From: Enterobacter cloacae
Lineage (GTDB): Bacteria > Pseudomonadota > Gammaproteobacteria > Enterobacterales > Enterobacteriaceae
NCBI GenBank assembly: GCA_014169315.1
Contig: AP022133.1
Location: 744,001 to 808,000, forward strand
Length of the DNA stretch: 64,000 bases
Direction: 5' to 3'
Shown here: positions 32,628 through 44,581 of the stretch, in pieces
Position numbering within the stretch: position 1 is the first letter of the stretch
How the letters are laid out: each line of letters starts with the position of its first letter
Notes under the pieces: generated by a model
Databases searched by the model: none
What the model was told of the DNA's origin: nothing
The model's input: the letters and a program-made list of their open reading frames with translations, nothing else
Program-made: the position numbers and the translations under genes

Positions 32628-33422
32628 TCATTCATCGTGCGTCAGTATCGCCGGGATGGTGTCATCCTTGCGCAACGTCATAATCTCACAGCCGTTGTCT
32701 GTTACCACAATAGTATGCTCGTACTGCGCAGACAAGCTTCTGTCTTTGGTTTTCACCGTCCAGCCATCTTTCATGGTACGGATGCGGTAGTCGCCAGAGT
32801 TGACCATTGGCTCGATAGTAAAGGTCATGCCTTTTTGCAGCACCACGCCGCCGTCATCGGCATCGTAGTGCAGAACCTGCGGCTCTTCGTGGAAGACGCG
32901 GCCGATACCGTGACCGCAATATTCACGCACCACAGAGAAACCTTCTGCTTCAACGAATTTCTGGATAGCGGCACCGATGGTGCGCAGGCGGATACCGGGT
33001 TTAACCATCTTCAACGCCAGGTAGAGACTTTCCTGAGTCACTTTGCACAGGCGCTCGCCCAGAATAGTGGGTTTACCAACGATGAACATCTTCGAGGTGT
33101 CACCGTGGTACTCATCTTTAATGACGGTGACGTCGATGTTGACGATGTCGCCATCTTTCAGCAGTTTTTCATCATCCGGAATACCGTGGCAAACCACCTC
33201 ATTAATTGAGATACAGACGGATTTCGGGAAACCGTGGTAGCCGAGGCAGGCGGAGATCGCGTGCTGCTCGTTGACGATGTAGTCGTTACAGATGCGATCC
33301 AGCTCGCCGGTGCTGACGCCCGGTTTGACGAACGGTTCAATCATTTCCAGCACTTCCGCGGCCAGACGACCGGCGACGCGCATCTTTTCAATTTCTTCAG
33401 GTGTCTTAATAGAGATAGCCAT
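32628..33422 (-). CDS. map: Methionine aminopeptidase
   Basis: Map removes the initiator methionine from nascent proteins; it is essential. The 264 residues match the family. Metal and substrate residues fall at the E. coli positions His79, Asp97 and Asp108, with His171 (CGHGIG), Glu204 (FTIEPM) and Glu235 (QYEHT) further on. It is divergent from rpsB, as in E. coli. Confidence 0.98.
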   Translation of the reverse strand: MAISIKTPEEIEKMRVAGRLAAEVLEMIEPFVKPGVSTGELDRICNDYIVNEQHAISACLGYHGFPKSVCISINEVVCHGIPDDEKLLKDGDIVNIDVTVIKDEYHGDTSKMFIVGKPTILGERLCKVTQESLYLALKMVKPGIRLRTIGAAIQKFVEAEGFSVVREYCGHGIGRVFHEEPQVLHYDADDGGVVLQKGMTFTIEPMVNSGDYRIRTMKDGWTVKTKDRSLSAQYEHTIVVTDNGCEIMTLRKDDTIPAILTHDE

Positions 33423-33543
33423 GTAATCTGTCCATCGGTGTCGATTTTTTCGACAATATAAATCTACGTGTCCTCAATGGTATCAGTCAGGCGCACCCCG
33501 TGCCAAATTGAGAATCATTAACAGCACACTCCGCCAACAATTA

Positions 33544-33573
33544 TTGGTTTCTGGTCGTGTTTTGTGGTATAAA
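33544..33573 (+). promoter_or_regulatory. rpsB-tsf promoter
   Basis: The -35-like TTGGTT (33544-33549) and -10 TATAAA (33568-33573) are 18 bases apart, with TGTG just before the -10. A GC-rich discriminator (GCGCGCC) follows, as in stringently controlled ribosomal promoters. Confidence 0.75.
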
Positions 33574-33579
33574 GCGCGC

Positions 33580-34470
<891 letters not shown>

Positions 34471-34506
34471 TAAGGTTTCACCCCTTATTAGTACCGTGTA
34501 TGAATA

Positions 34507-34532
34507 GGGGCCAATTATCGGCCCCTTTTTTC
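34507..34532 (+). terminator. rpsB-tsf intergenic terminator
   Basis: A GGGGCC/GGCCCC stem and T run lie between rpsB and tsf. The operon is known to be read through in E. coli, so this probably reduces tsf expression rather than ending transcription. Confidence 0.8.
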
Positions 34533-34587
34533 AATTTATACTGTTTGGCCCCCGGCCGGGCAGTTCACATCTCCCGAGGATTTAAGA

Positions 34588-35439
34588 ATGGCTGAAATTA
34601 CCGCATCCCTGGTAAAAGAGCTGCGCGAGCGTACTGGCGCAGGCATGATGGATTGCAAAAAAGCGCTGACTGAAGCGAACGGCGACATCGAGCTGGCAAT
34701 CGAAAACATGCGTAAATCCGGTGCGATCAAAGCAGCTAAAAAAGCAGGCAACGTGGCTGCTGACGGCGTGATCATCACTAAGATCGACGGCAACTACGGC
34801 ATCATTCTGGAAGTTAACTGCCAGACTGACTTCGTTGCTAAAGACGGTGGTTTCCAGGCATTTGCTAACAAAGTTCTGGACGCAGCTGTTGCAGGCAAAA
34901 TCACTGACGTTGACGTTCTGAAAGCACAGTTCGAAGAAGAACGTGTTGCGCTGGTTGCTAAAATCGGTGAGAACATCAACATCCGTCGCGTGTCCTCCCT
35001 GGAAGGCGACGTACTGGGTTCTTACCAGCACGGTGCACGTATCGGTGTTCTGGTTGCGGCTAAAGGCGCTGACGAAGAGCTGGTTAAACAGCTGGCTATG
35101 CACATCGCTGCAAGCAAACCAGAATTCGTTAAGCCAGAAGACGTGTCTGCTGAAGTGGTAGAGAAAGAGTACCAGGTTCAGCTGGACATCGCGATGCAGT
35201 CTGGTAAGCCAAAAGAAATCGCAGAGAAAATGGTTGAAGGCCGCATGAAGAAATTCACCGGCGAAGTTTCTCTGACTGGCCAGCCTTTCGTTATGGATCC
35301 AAGCAAGTCTGTTGCTCAGCTGCTGAAAGAGCACAACGCTGACGTAACTGGCTTCATCCGCTTCGAAGTGGGCGAAGGCATCGAGAAAGTTGAGACTGAC
35401 TTCGCAGCAGAAGTTGCTGCAATGTCCAAGCAGTCTTAA
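34588..35439 (+). CDS. tsf: Elongation factor Ts
   Basis: EF-Ts recycles EF-Tu by exchanging GDP. The 283 residues match E. coli. The N-terminal UBA-like region has [19 protein letters not shown] (about 8-26), and the core contains the conserved CQTDFVAKD segment (about 78-86). Codon use is highly biased. AGGA precedes the ATG at the usual distance. Confidence 0.99.
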   Translation: MAEITASLVKELRERTGAGMMDCKKALTEANGDIELAIENMRKSGAIKAAKKAGNVAADGVIITKIDGNYGIILEVNCQTDFVAKDGGFQAFANKVLDAAVAGKITDVDVLKAQFEEERVALVAKIGENINIRRVSSLEGDVLGSYQHGARIGVLVAAKGADEELVKQLAMHIAASKPEFVKPEDVSAEVVEKEYQVQLDIAMQSGKPKEIAEKMVEGRMKKFTGEVSLTGQPFVMDPSKSVAQLLKEHNADVTGFIRFEVGEGIEKVETDFAAEVAAMSKQS

Positions 35440-35450
35440 TGATTGAAAAG

Positions 35451-35477
35451 GAGCCGCCTGAGGGCGGCTTCTTTTTG
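35451..35477 (+). terminator. tsf terminator
   Basis: A GCCGCC/GGCGGC stem with a 3 to 4-base loop and the tract TTCTTTTTG lies 11 bases past the tsf stop. Confidence 0.9.
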
Positions 35478-35589
35478 TCACCCGTCAGACGAAATCAGAC
35501 AGGCTCCAGTATCGCTGTGCTGATATGCGACATATCATGTCGCCAGAATTAACCCCCATCTTAATCGTTGACAGTCTCAGGAAAGAAAC

Positions 35590-36315
35590 ATGGCTACCAA
35601 TGCAAAACCCGTGTACAAACGCATTCTGCTTAAGCTGAGTGGCGAAGCGCTGCAGGGATCGGAAGGCTTCGGTATTGACGCAAGCATCCTTGATCGTATG
35701 GCACAGGAAATCAAAGAACTGGTCGAACTGGGTATTCAGGTTGGCGTGGTCATTGGCGGTGGCAACCTTTTCCGTGGCGCTGGTCTGGCGAAAGCAGGGA
35801 TGAATCGCGTTGTGGGCGACCACATGGGTATGCTGGCAACCGTCATGAATGGCCTGGCGATGCGTGATTCGCTTCATCGCGCCTATGTGAACGCGCGCCT
35901 GATGTCCGCTATTCCACTGAATGGCGTGTGCGATAACTACAGCTGGGCAGAAGCTATCAGCCTGCTGCGTAACAACCGCGTGGTGATCCTCTCCGCCGGT
36001 ACCGGTAACCCGTTCTTTACCACCGATTCCGCAGCCTGTCTGCGCGGTATCGAAATCGAAGCCGATGTGGTTCTGAAAGCAACCAAAGTGGATGGCGTGT
36101 TTACCGCCGATCCGGCAAAAGATCCTTCTGCCACCATGTACGATCAGCTGACCTACAGCGAAGTGCTGGATAAAGAGCTGAAAGTGATGGATCTTGCCGC
36201 CTTCACGCTGGCTCGTGACCATAAACTGCCGATCCGTGTCTTCAACATGAACAAGCCAGGCGCACTGCGCCGCGTCGTAATGGGCGAAAAAGAAGGCACT
36301 TTGATCACGGAATAA
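35590..36315 (+). CDS. pyrH: Uridylate kinase
   Basis: PyrH phosphorylates UMP to UDP with ATP; it is a hexamer of the amino-acid kinase fold, not related to eukaryotic UMP kinases. The 241 residues include KLSGEALQG (about 15-23), the [10 protein letters not shown] loop (about 53-62) and the [14 protein letters not shown] region. Separate from tsf by its terminator and probably transcribed from its own promoter. Confidence 0.98.
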   Translation: MATNAKPVYKRILLKLSGEALQGSEGFGIDASILDRMAQEIKELVELGIQVGVVIGGGNLFRGAGLAKAGMNRVVGDHMGMLATVMNGLAMRDSLHRAYVNARLMSAIPLNGVCDNYSWAEAISLLRNNRVVILSAGTGNPFFTTDSAACLRGIEIEADVVLKATKVDGVFTADPAKDPSATMYDQLTYSEVLDKELKVMDLAAFTLARDHKLPIRVFNMNKPGALRRVVMGEKEGTLITE

Positions 36316-36337
36316 TTTCCGTCGGCGATAAATACAG

Positions 36338-36371
36338 GTAAGATTCCGCTTTATTTGTAGCGGTATCTTAC
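36338..36371 (+). other. pyrH-frr intergenic hairpin
   Basis: A 12-bp stem broken by a single T-T mismatch (GTAAGAT-CCGCT with AGCGG-ATCTTAC) and an 8-base loop lies shortly after pyrH. The following CCCGGG has no T run, so this is a processing or attenuation element rather than a full terminator. Confidence 0.55.
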
Positions 36372-36481
36372 CCGGGCGCGCCTTTGGCGTTGTCATGAAT
36401 TAAACGCGACTATACTTAGCACACCTGTAGCGCTGTGCTGGCGGATAGTCTGCCTGAGACAAGTTTTCAAGGATTCGTAAC

Positions 36482-37039
36482 GTGATTAACGACATCAGAA
36501 AAGATGCTGAAGTACGCATGGACAAATGCGTAGAAGCGTTCAAAACCCAAATCAGCAAAATCCGTACTGGCCGTGCTTCCCCAAGCCTGCTGGATGGCAT
36601 CATCGTGGAATACTACGGCACGCCAACCCCACTGCGTCAGCTGGCGAGCGTGACTGTAGAAGATACCCGTACGCTGAAAATCAACGTATTCGATCGTTCT
36701 ATGAGCCCGGCCGTTGAAAAAGCGATCATGGCATCTGACCTGGGTCTGAACCCAAGCTCTGCGGGTTCTGACATCCGTGTTCCACTGCCTCCGCTGACGG
36801 AAGAACGTCGTAAAGACCTGATCAAAGTGGTTCGTGGTGAAGCTGAGCAAGGTCGCGTTTCTGTGCGTAACGTACGTCGCGACGCGAACGATAAAGTGAA
36901 AGCTCTGCTGAAAGAAAAAGAGATCAGCGAAGATGACGACCGTCGCTCCCAGGACGACGTGCAGAAGATGACTGACGCAGCTATCAAGAAAATTGATGCG
37001 GCGCTGGCAGATAAAGAAGCGGAACTGATGCAGTTCTGA
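36482..37039 (+). CDS. frr: Ribosome recycling factor
   Basis: RRF splits the post-termination ribosome together with EF-G. The 185 residues match E. coli, with the conserved [14 protein letters not shown] (about 26-39) and RRDANDKVK (about 132-140). The start is GTG at 36482, as in E. coli, with AAGGA upstream. Confidence 0.98.
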   Translation: MINDIRKDAEVRMDKCVEAFKTQISKIRTGRASPSLLDGIIVEYYGTPTPLRQLASVTVEDTRTLKINVFDRSMSPAVEKAIMASDLGLNPSSAGSDIRVPLPPLTEERRKDLIKVVRGEAEQGRVSVRNVRRDANDKVKALLKEKEISEDDDRRSQDDVQKMTDAAIKKIDAALADKEAELMQF

Positions 37040-37057
37040 TTTCTGTCGTACACTGAT

Positions 37058-37107
37058 AAACGCCGTTCAGAGAGACATGATGTCTTGCTGGCGGCGTTTT
37101 GCTTTTA
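37058..37107 (+). terminator. frr terminator
   Basis: A two-part hairpin has outer arms AAACGCCG/CGGCGTTT and an inner AGACAT/ATGTCT stem, followed by a T-rich stretch (TTTTGCTTTT). It ends before dxr. Confidence 0.75.
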
Positions 37108-37134
37108 TCTGGTCTAACTTTTTCCGGGCATCTC

Positions 37135-38334
37135 ATGAAGCATTTAACTCTCCTTGGCTCAACTGGCTCTATCGGTTGCAGCACTCTCGACGTTGTTCGC
37201 CATAACCCTGAACTCTACACCGTGACGGCACTGGTGGCCGGTAAGAACGTGCAGCGAATGATCGAACAGTGCCTGGAGTTTGCGCCTCGCTATGCGGTGA
37301 TGGATGACGAAAAGAGCGCCCGCCTTGTGAAAGCGCAGCTGCAGGAGAAGGGCAGTCGCACCGAGGTGCTGAGTGGGAAACAGGCGGCCTGTGATATGGC
37401 TGCGCTGGATGAGGTCGATCAGGTGATGGCGGCAATCGTCGGGGCGGCAGGGCTTCTGCCTACGCTTGCGGCTATCGATGCCGGTAAAGATGTATTGTTG
37501 GCGAATAAAGAGTCGCTGGTGACCTGTGGACGCCTGTTCATGGAGGCGGTTAAGCAGCGCGGCGCGCGTCTTTTGCCGGTCGATAGTGAACACAACGCAA
37601 TTTTTCAGAGTTTACCGCAACTTTTTCAACAGAACCTGGGGTACGCTGACCTCGAGCAGAATGGCGTTGTGTCGATTCTGCTTACCGGGTCTGGTGGTCC
37701 GTTCCGTGAAACGCCGCTGTCTGAACTGAGCGCAATGACGCCGGATCAGGCGTGTCGTCATCCGAACTGGTCAATGGGACGTAAGATCTCTGTCGACTCT
37801 GCCACCATGATGAACAAAGGTCTGGAATACATTGAAGCGCGCTGGCTGTTTAATGCGTCAGCGAAACAGATGGAAGTGCTGATCCACCCGCAATCGGTGA
37901 TTCACTCGATGGTGCGTTATCAGGATGGCAGCGTGCTGGCACAGCTGGGTGAACCGGATATGCGCACGCCAATTGCACATTCGATGGCGTGGCCTAACCG
38001 TGTGAAGTCTGGGGTGAAACCGCTCGATTTCTGCAAGCTCAGCTCTCTGACATTCAGTGAGCCAGATTACGACCGTTATCCGTGTCTGAAGCTTGCGATG
38101 AATGCCTTTGACCAGGGGCAGGCGGCGACGACAGCACTCAATGCGGCCAATGAAATTACCGTTGAGGCATTTCTGAATCAGCAGATTCGTTTTACCGACA
38201 TCGCGACACTGAATCGCTCGGTGCTGGACATGATGGATTTGCGCGAACCACAAAGCGTGGAAGAGGTGTTGGCGGTAGATGCTCAGGCCCGCATTGTTGC
38301 GCGTAAACAGGTGACACGTCTCGCAAGCTGGTGA
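37135..38334 (+). CDS. dxr: DXP reductoisomerase
   Basis: Dxr (IspC) converts 1-deoxyxylulose 5-phosphate to methylerythritol 4-phosphate with NADPH; it is the target of fosmidomycin. I chose the ATG at 37135 (399 residues, [14 protein letters not shown]). The NADPH-binding GSTGSIG (8-14), the metal-site [11 protein letters not shown] (about 149-159) and the flexible [20 protein letters not shown] loop are intact. It supplies isoprenoid precursors used by the following gene, uppS. Confidence 0.98.
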   Translation: MKHLTLLGSTGSIGCSTLDVVRHNPELYTVTALVAGKNVQRMIEQCLEFAPRYAVMDDEKSARLVKAQLQEKGSRTEVLSGKQAACDMAALDEVDQVMAAIVGAAGLLPTLAAIDAGKDVLLANKESLVTCGRLFMEAVKQRGARLLPVDSEHNAIFQSLPQLFQQNLGYADLEQNGVVSILLTGSGGPFRETPLSELSAMTPDQACRHPNWSMGRKISVDSATMMNKGLEYIEARWLFNASAKQMEVLIHPQSVIHSMVRYQDGSVLAQLGEPDMRTPIAHSMAWPNRVKSGVKPLDFCKLSSLTFSEPDYDRYPCLKLAMNAFDQGQAATTALNAANEITVEAFLNQQIRFTDIATLNRSVLDMMDLREPQSVEEVLAVDAQARIVARKQVTRLASW

Positions 38335-38433
38335 TAAAGCAACCACTAATTGTCGTGCCATTTGTTAGCGTTGGGCTTCAGTGATATAGTCTGCGCCACC
38401 TGATCGCAGGTATTTGACTTAATGTGGTCAGGT

Positions 38434-38459
38434 AAGCCGTGGTTTGACACGGCTTTTTT
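38434..38459 (+). terminator. dxr terminator
   Basis: An AAGCCGTG/CACGGCTT stem with a T run lies about 100 bases after dxr and 60 bases before uppS. It suggests that uppS has a separate promoter or is reached only by readthrough. Confidence 0.88.
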
Positions 38460-38520
38460 ATGTATAGGCTTCAGTATTCCTGAGTACCGTTAAATCCTTT
38501 TCAGGGACTAAAAACGCGTT

Positions 38521-39279
38521 ATGTTGTCTGCGAATCAACCAATAAGCGAAAATTTGCCCGCTCATGGCTGCCGTCATGTAGCAATTATCATGGATGGCAA
38601 TGGCCGCTGGGCGAAAAGACAAGGGAAGATACGAGCCTTTGGGCATAAAGCTGGGGCGAAGTCTGTTCGCCGCGCCGTTTCTTTTGCCGCCAATAACGGC
38701 ATTGATGCGTTAACGCTCTATGCTTTTAGCAGTGAAAACTGGAATCGACCGGCGCAGGAAGTCAGTGCGTTGATGGAATTGTTTGTGTGGGCGCTCGACA
38801 GCGAAGTAAAAAGCCTGCACCGCCACAACGTCCGCCTGCGTATTATTGGCGAGACCAGTCGTTTTAACTCACGTTTGCAGGAACGGATTCGTAAAGCAGA
38901 AGCGCTGACTGAAAATAATACTGGTCTGACGCTCAATATCGCGGCGAATTACGGCGGACGCTGGGATATTATCCAGGGCGTTCGGCATTTGGCCGAACAG
39001 GTTCAGGAAGGGCTGTTGAGACCCGACCAAATTGATGAAGAGATGCTGAGTCAGCAAATCTGCATGAATGAACTGGCACCTGTGGATTTGGTAATTAGGA
39101 CAGGGGGAGAACATCGCATAAGTAACTTTTTGCTTTGGCAAATTGCCTATGCCGAACTTTACTTTACTGATGTTCTTTGGCCCGATTTTGATGAACAAGA
39201 CTTTGAAGGTGCGCTGCATGCCTTTGCCAATCGAGAGCGTCGTTTCGGCGGCACCGAGCCTGGTGGCGACAAAGCCTGA
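38521..39279 (+). CDS. uppS: Undecaprenyl diphosphate synthase
   Basis: UppS (IspU) adds eight isopentenyl units to farnesyl diphosphate, giving the C55 carrier lipid for peptidoglycan and O-antigen. The 252 residues include [11 protein letters not shown] (about 22-32) with the catalytic aspartate, the FSSENWNRP motif (about 70-78) and [11 protein letters not shown] (about 195-205). cdsA follows after 12 bases. Confidence 0.98.
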   Translation: MLSANQPISENLPAHGCRHVAIIMDGNGRWAKRQGKIRAFGHKAGAKSVRRAVSFAANNGIDALTLYAFSSENWNRPAQEVSALMELFVWALDSEVKSLHRHNVRLRIIGETSRFNSRLQERIRKAEALTENNTGLTLNIAANYGGRWDIIQGVRHLAEQVQEGLLRPDQIDEEMLSQQICMNELAPVDLVIRTGGEHRISNFLLWQIAYAELYFTDVLWPDFDEQDFEGALHAFANRERRFGGTEPGGDKA

Positions 39280-39291
39280 TGGGGGTAGCTT

Positions 39292-40149
39292 TTGCTGAAG
39301 TATCGCCTGATTTCCGCTTTTGTATTAATACCCATTGTCATTGCGGCGCTGTTTTTACTGCCCCCAGTGGGATTCGCTATTGTTACGCTGGTAGTGTGTA
39401 TGCTCGCCGCGTGGGAATGGGGACAGTTTAGCGGCTTTACCTCGCGCACTCAGCGGGTATGGCTGGCGGTACTCTGTGGCTTTTTACTGGCCCTGATGCT
39501 GTTTACCTTGCCTGAATATCACCACGATATTCATCAACCGCTGGTTGCCGGCTCCCTGTGGGTATCGTTGGCCTGGTGGATTGCTGCGCTCGTGTTGGTG
39601 CTTTTTTATCCAGGTTCTGCGGCATTATGGCGCAATTCAAAAGTATTACGCCTTATTTTTGGCCTGCTCACAATTGTTCCTTTTTTCTGGGGTATGCTCG
39701 CGCTGCGCGCCTGGCACTATGATGAAAACCACTACAGCGGTGCAATCTGGCTGCTTTATGTGATGATTCTGGTCTGGGGGGCTGACTCTGGGGCCTATAT
39801 GTTTGGTAAACTGTTCGGCAAACATAAACTGGCTCCGAAGGTTTCTCCGGGTAAAACCTGGCAAGGATTTATCGGCGGCTTGTTTACGGCAGCAATCATC
39901 TCCTGGGGCTATGGCGTCTGGGCGGATCTGAGCGTTGCGCCGTCGACACTGCTGGTGTGCTCAATTTTTGCTGCACTGGCCTCGGTACTGGGTGATTTAA
40001 CCGAAAGTATGTTTAAGCGTGAAGCAGGGATTAAAGACAGTGGTCACTTGATTCCAGGGCATGGCGGTATAATGGATCGCATTGACAGCCTGACTGCGGC
40101 AGTCCCCGTGTTTGCTTGCTTGCTTTTATTGGTGTTCGGGACGATTTAA
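39292..40149 (+). CDS. cdsA: Phosphatidate cytidylyltransferase
   Basis: CdsA makes CDP-diacylglycerol for all phospholipids, in the inner membrane. The 285 residues show eight or so hydrophobic helices and end with the family signature [13 protein letters not shown] followed by [12 protein letters not shown]. The start is TTG at 39292 ([10 protein letters not shown]) behind a GGGGG site; E. coli cdsA also uses TTG. It is probably coupled with uppS and rseP. Confidence 0.97.
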   Translation: MLKYRLISAFVLIPIVIAALFLLPPVGFAIVTLVVCMLAAWEWGQFSGFTSRTQRVWLAVLCGFLLALMLFTLPEYHHDIHQPLVAGSLWVSLAWWIAALVLVLFYPGSAALWRNSKVLRLIFGLLTIVPFFWGMLALRAWHYDENHYSGAIWLLYVMILVWGADSGAYMFGKLFGKHKLAPKVSPGKTWQGFIGGLFTAAIISWGYGVWADLSVAPSTLLVCSIFAALASVLGDLTESMFKREAGIKDSGHLIPGHGGIMDRIDSLTAAVPVFACLLLLVFGTI

Positions 40150-40160
40150 CGGAAGGTTTT

Positions 40161-41513
40161 ATGCTGAGCATTCTCTGGAATCTGGCGGCGTTCGTTGTTG
40201 CACTGGGTGTACTGATTACCGTGCATGAATTTGGCCATTTCTGGGTTGCTCGCCGCTGTGGTGTGCGCGTGGAGCGATTCTCCATTGGTTTTGGTAAATC
40301 GCTCTGGAAGCGTACCGACCGCCACGGCACTGAATTCGTCATCGCCCTTATCCCGCTGGGTGGCTATGTTAAAATGCTCGACGAACGTGTTGAGCCTGTT
40401 GCCCCTGAACTTCAGCATCGCGCGTTCAACAACAAAACTGTTGGGCAACGCGCCGCCATCATTGCTGCCGGTCCGGTAGCCAATTTCATCTTTGCTATCT
40501 TCGCCTACTGGCTGGTGTTTATCATCGGCGTCCCTGGCGTGCGTCCGGTGGTGGGTGAAATTGCCCCTAACTCCATCGCGGCAAGTGCGCAAATTACGCC
40601 GGGGATGGAACTTAAAGCCATTGATGGCATCGAAACCCCTGATTGGGATGCCGTGCGGCTGCAGTTGGTCGCCAAAATTGGTGATAAGCAGACAACGGTC
40701 AGCGTTTCGCCGTTTGGTTCTGACCAGCGACAGGACAAAGTGCTGGATTTACGCCACTGGAGTTTCGAGCCTGACAAAGAAGATCCCGTCTCTGCACTGG
40801 GGATTCGCCCACGCGGTGCGCAGATCGAGCCGGTATTAGCCGAAGTACAGGCCAATTCGGCGGCGAGCAAAGCAGGTTTGCAAGCAGGCGACAGGATCGT
40901 TAAAGTCGATGGTCAACCATTAACACAGTGGATGACCTTTGTTACTCTGGTGCGCGATAATCCAGGTATTTCGCTCGCACTGGAAGTGGAAAGGCACGGG
41001 AGTCCGCTTTCGCTGACGCTGACCCCGGATACCAAATCGGGCGGCAAAAAGGCAGAAGGGTTTGCAGGTGTAGTGCCGAAAGTGATCCCGCTGCCAGATG
41101 AGTACAAGACAATACGCCAATATGGGCCGTTTAGCGCCATCCTTGAAGCCACGGATAAAACATGGCAACTGATGAAGCTTACGGTCAACATGTTGGGGAA
41201 ATTGATAACCGGTGATGTGAAACTGAACAACCTCAGTGGGCCAATTTCAATTGCTCAGGGGGCTGGGATGTCAGCGGAATTCGGGGTGATTTACTATCTC
41301 ATGTTTCTCGCGCTTATAAGCGTGAATCTGGGGATAATCAACCTGTTCCCGCTTCCCGTATTAGACGGGGGCCATCTGCTGTTTTTAGCGATTGAAAAGC
41401 TAAAAGGCGGACCGGTATCCGAGCGAGTTCAAGACTTTAGTTATCGCATTGGCTCGATTTTGCTGGTGCTGTTAATGGGGCTTGCACTTTTCAATGATTT
41501 CTCTCGGTTGTAA
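40161..41513 (+). CDS. rseP: Site-2 protease RseP
   Basis: RseP cuts RseA within the membrane after DegS, releasing sigma-E, and also clears signal peptide remnants. I chose the ATG at 40161 (450 residues) with GGAAGG upstream. The zinc site is HEFGH at 22-26, and the third ligand lies in PVLDGGHLL (about 400). Two PDZ domains span about 115-310. It stands just before bamA, whose product's failure triggers sigma-E, so regulator and target are adjacent. Confidence 0.98.
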   Translation: MLSILWNLAAFVVALGVLITVHEFGHFWVARRCGVRVERFSIGFGKSLWKRTDRHGTEFVIALIPLGGYVKMLDERVEPVAPELQHRAFNNKTVGQRAAIIAAGPVANFIFAIFAYWLVFIIGVPGVRPVVGEIAPNSIAASAQITPGMELKAIDGIETPDWDAVRLQLVAKIGDKQTTVSVSPFGSDQRQDKVLDLRHWSFEPDKEDPVSALGIRPRGAQIEPVLAEVQANSAASKAGLQAGDRIVKVDGQPLTQWMTFVTLVRDNPGISLALEVERHGSPLSLTLTPDTKSGGKKAEGFAGVVPKVIPLPDEYKTIRQYGPFSAILEATDKTWQLMKLTVNMLGKLITGDVKLNNLSGPISIAQGAGMSAEFGVIYYLMFLALISVNLGIINLFPLPVLDGGHLLFLAIEKLKGGPVSERVQDFSYRIGSILLVLLMGLALFNDFSRL

Positions 41514-41542
41514 GAGAGTGTTAGGAAGAACGCATAATAACG

Positions 41543-43960
41543 ATGGCGATGAAAAAGTTGCTCATAGCGTCGCTGCTGTTTAGCAGCGCCACCGTATACG
41601 GTGCTGACGGGTTCGTAGTGAAAGACATTCATTTCGAAGGCCTCCAGCGTGTCGCCGTTGGTGCGGCCCTCCTCAGTATGCCTGTGCGCCCCGGCGATAC
41701 GGTTAATGATGATGATATCAGTAACACCATCCGTGCTCTGTTTGCCACTGGCAACTTTGAGGACGTCCGCGTCCTGCGCGATGGTGATACGCTGCTGGTT
41801 CAGGTAAAAGAACGTCCAACGATCGCCAGTATCACTTTCTCCGGCAACAAGTCGGTGAAAGATGACATGCTCAAGCAGAACCTTGAAGCATCCGGTGTTC
41901 GTGTGGGGGAATCTCTGGACCGCACAACCCTTTCAGATATTGAAAAAGGTCTGGAAGATTTCTATTACAGCGTCGGTAAATACAGCGCAAGCGTGAAGGC
42001 GGTTGTGACTCCGCTGCCACGTAACCGTGTTGACCTGAAGCTGGTCTTCCAGGAAGGTGTCTCTGCGAAGATCCAACAGATCAACATCGTAGGGAACCAC
42101 GCGTTCAGCACCGACGAACTGATCTCGACTTTCCAGCTGCGTGACGAAGTGCCGTGGTGGAACGTGGTTGGCGATCGCAAATACCAGAAGCAGAAACTGG
42201 CGGGCGACCTCGAAACCCTGCGCAGCTACTATCTGGATCGCGGTTACGCGCGTTTCAACATCGACTCTACTCAGGTCAGTCTGACTCCGGACAAGAAAGG
42301 GATCTACATTACGATTAACATCACTGAAGGCGAGCAGTACAAGCTTTCTGGTGTTGAAGTCAGTGGAAACCTGGCGGGGCATTCTGCAGAGATCGAATCG
42401 CTGACCAAAATTCAGCCGGGCGATCTGTATAGCGGTGCTAAAGTGACCAAGATGGAAGACGGCATTAAGAAGCTGCTCGGCCGTTACGGTTATGCTTATC
42501 CGCGCGTACAGACTCAGCCTGAAATCAACGATGCGGATAAAACCGTTAAGCTTCGCGTTAACGTTGATGCGGGCAACCGTTTCTACGTACGTAAGATCCG
42601 CTTTGAAGGTAACGACACTTCAAAAGATTCCGTTCTGCGTCGCGAAATGCGTCAGATGGAAGGGGCGTGGTTAGGTAGCGATCTCGTTGACCAGGGTAAA
42701 GAACGTCTGAACCGTCTGGGTTATTTTGAAACGGTCGATACCGACACCCAACGTGTGCCAGGCAGCCCGGATCAGGTTGATGTCGTTTATAAAGTGAAAG
42801 AGCGTAACACCGGTAGCTTCAACTTTGGTGTGGGCTACGGTACTGAAAGTGGCGTGAGCTTCCAGGTCGGTGTTCAGCAAGATAACTGGCTGGGTACGGG
42901 TTATTCTGTTGGTATCAACGGTACCAAGAACGACTACCAGACCTACTCTGAGTTCTCTGTCACTAACCCATACTTCACCGTTGATGGTGTGAGCCTGGGT
43001 GGTCGTATCTTCTATAACGACTTTAAAGCAGATAACGCGGATCTGTCCTCCTATACCAACAAGAGTTATGGTGTAGACGGTACGCTGGGCTTCCCGGTCA
43101 ACGAATACAACACCCTGCGTGCAGGCTTAGGTTACGTGCATAACGACCTGTCCAACATGCAACCGCAGGTGGCGATGTGGCGTTATCTGGACTCCATCGG
43201 TCAGTCAACCAGTAAGACCGGTGACAATAACGGTTTTGCGGCAGATGACTTCACCTTCAACTATGGCTGGACGTATAACCGTCTTGACCGTGGTTACTTC
43301 CCGACGGAAGGTTCTCGTGTCAACCTGAACGGTAAAGTCACCGTTCCGGGTTCCGATAACGAGTTCTACAAGGTGACGCTTGATACCGCGTCCTACTTCC
43401 CAATTGATGACGACCATAAATGGGTTGTTCTGGGTCGTACCCGTTGGGGCTATGGCGATGGTTTAGGTGGCAAAGAACTGCCATTCTATGAAAACTTCTA
43501 TGCCGGTGGTTCCAGTACCGTTCGTGGCTTCCAGTCCAATAACATTGGTCCGAAAGCGGTCTACTACGGTGGAAACAAAACGGATAACTGTAATAAATCC
43601 TCGTCTTCAGAAGTCTGTAGTTCTAATGATGCGGTGGGCGGTAACGCGATGGCAGTGGCTAGCCTGGAGTTCATTACGCCAACGCCGTTTATCAGTGATA
43701 AATATGCGAACTCAGTCCGTACCTCCTTCTTCTGGGATGCCGGTACTGTGTGGGATACCAACTGGGAGAATACCGCACAGATGCGTGCAGAAGGTATTCC
43801 AGACTACAGCGATCCGAGCAATATTCGCATGTCTGCAGGTATCGCATTACAATGGATGTCACCGCTGGGGCCGTTGGTCTTCTCTTACGCCCAGCCGTTT
43901 AAGAAATATGATGGAGATAAATCGGAGCAATTCCAGTTTAACATTGGTAAAACCTGGTAA
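41543..43960 (+). CDS. bamA: Outer membrane protein assembly factor BamA
   Basis: BamA is the core of the BAM complex that folds and inserts beta-barrel proteins. The 805 residues (E. coli 810) start with a signal peptide ending at VYGA (20). Five POTRA domains extend to about 420, followed by a 16-strand barrel ending in FNIGKTW. The loop-6 motif VRGFQS is present near residue 660. The sequence is nearly identical to E. coli in the POTRA region but differs in extracellular loops, for example at 43210-43250 and 43560-43620; a cysteine pair (Cys683, Cys692) is kept. Confidence 0.98.
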   Translation: MAMKKLLIASLLFSSATVYGADGFVVKDIHFEGLQRVAVGAALLSMPVRPGDTVNDDDISNTIRALFATGNFEDVRVLRDGDTLLVQVKERPTIASITFSGNKSVKDDMLKQNLEASGVRVGESLDRTTLSDIEKGLEDFYYSVGKYSASVKAVVTPLPRNRVDLKLVFQEGVSAKIQQINIVGNHAFSTDELISTFQLRDEVPWWNVVGDRKYQKQKLAGDLETLRSYYLDRGYARFNIDSTQVSLTPDKKGIYITINITEGEQYKLSGVEVSGNLAGHSAEIESLTKIQPGDLYSGAKVTKMEDGIKKLLGRYGYAYPRVQTQPEINDADKTVKLRVNVDAGNRFYVRKIRFEGNDTSKDSVLRREMRQMEGAWLGSDLVDQGKERLNRLGYFETVDTDTQRVPGSPDQVDVVYKVKERNTGSFNFGVGYGTESGVSFQVGVQQDNWLGTGYSVGINGTKNDYQTYSEFSVTNPYFTVDGVSLGGRIFYNDFKADNADLSSYTNKSYGVDGTLGFPVNEYNTLRAGLGYVHNDLSNMQPQVAMWRYLDSIGQSTSKTGDNNGFAADDFTFNYGWTYNRLDRGYFPTEGSRVNLNGKVTVPGSDNEFYKVTLDTASYFPIDDDHKWVVLGRTRWGYGDGLGGKELPFYENFYAGGSSTVRGFQSNNIGPKAVYYGGNKTDNCNKSSSSEVCSSNDAVGGNAMAVASLEFITPTPFISDKYANSVRTSFFWDAGTVWDTNWENTAQMRAEGIPDYSDPSNIRMSAGIALQWMSPLGPLVFSYAQPFKKYDGDKSEQFQFNIGKTW

Positions 43961-44005
43961 TAATCCGCTGCAATGGAATGCGTTGGCAGTGTAGCGCTGA
44001 CAACT

Positions 44006-44027
44006 GGCGATCGTGCAGACGATCGCC
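44006..44027 (+). other. bamA-skp intergenic hairpin
   Basis: A perfect 8-bp stem (GGCGATCG with CGATCGCC) and 6-base loop lie between bamA and skp. No T run follows. It may protect bamA mRNA or give a partial stop between these unequally expressed genes. Confidence 0.6.
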
Positions 44028-44083
44028 TTGCCACGCAAAGAACGGTACCTTTGAGGTACTAATGGGATGGTAAGGAGTTTATT

Positions 44084-44578
44084 GTGAAAAAGTGGTTATT
44101 AGCTGCAGGTCTCGGTTTAGCGATGGCAACGTCTGCTCAGGCAGCGGGCAAAATTGCGATCGTCAATATGGGTAGCTTGTTCCAACAGGTTGCGCAGAAA
44201 ACGGGTGTTTCCGCAACGCTGGAAAACGAGTTCAAAGGCCGTGCAAGCGAACTGCAAGGCATGGAAAGCGATCTTCAGTCCAAGATGCAACGTCTGCAGC
44301 GCGATGGTTCTACCATGAAAGCGGCTGACCGTAGCAAACTGGAAAAAGATGTTATGTCTCAGCGCCAGGCATTCTCCCAGAAAGCACAGGCTTTCGAGCA
44401 GGATCGTCAGCGTCGTTCTAACGAAGAGCGTGGCAAACTGGTGACGCGCATTCAGACAGCAGTTAAATCTGTTGCTGCCGATCAGGGCGTCGATCTGGTT
44501 GTTGATGCGAATGCCGTTGCTTACAACAGCAGCGATGTTAAAGACATCACCGCTGATGTTCTGAAACAGGTTAAATAA
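44084..44578 (+). CDS. skp: Periplasmic chaperone Skp
   Basis: Skp is a trimeric chaperone that carries unfolded outer-membrane proteins across the periplasm to BAM. The 164 residues (three more than E. coli, in the coiled-coil tip near [11 protein letters not shown]) start with a signal peptide ending at AQA (20). The GTG start at 44084 has TAAGGAG upstream, as in E. coli. It lies between bamA and lpxD. Confidence 0.98.
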   Translation: MKKWLLAAGLGLAMATSAQAAGKIAIVNMGSLFQQVAQKTGVSATLENEFKGRASELQGMESDLQSKMQRLQRDGSTMKAADRSKLEKDVMSQRQAFSQKAQAFEQDRQRRSNEERGKLVTRIQTAVKSVAADQGVDLVVDANAVAYNSSDVKDITADVLKQVK

Positions 44579-44581
44579 GTA

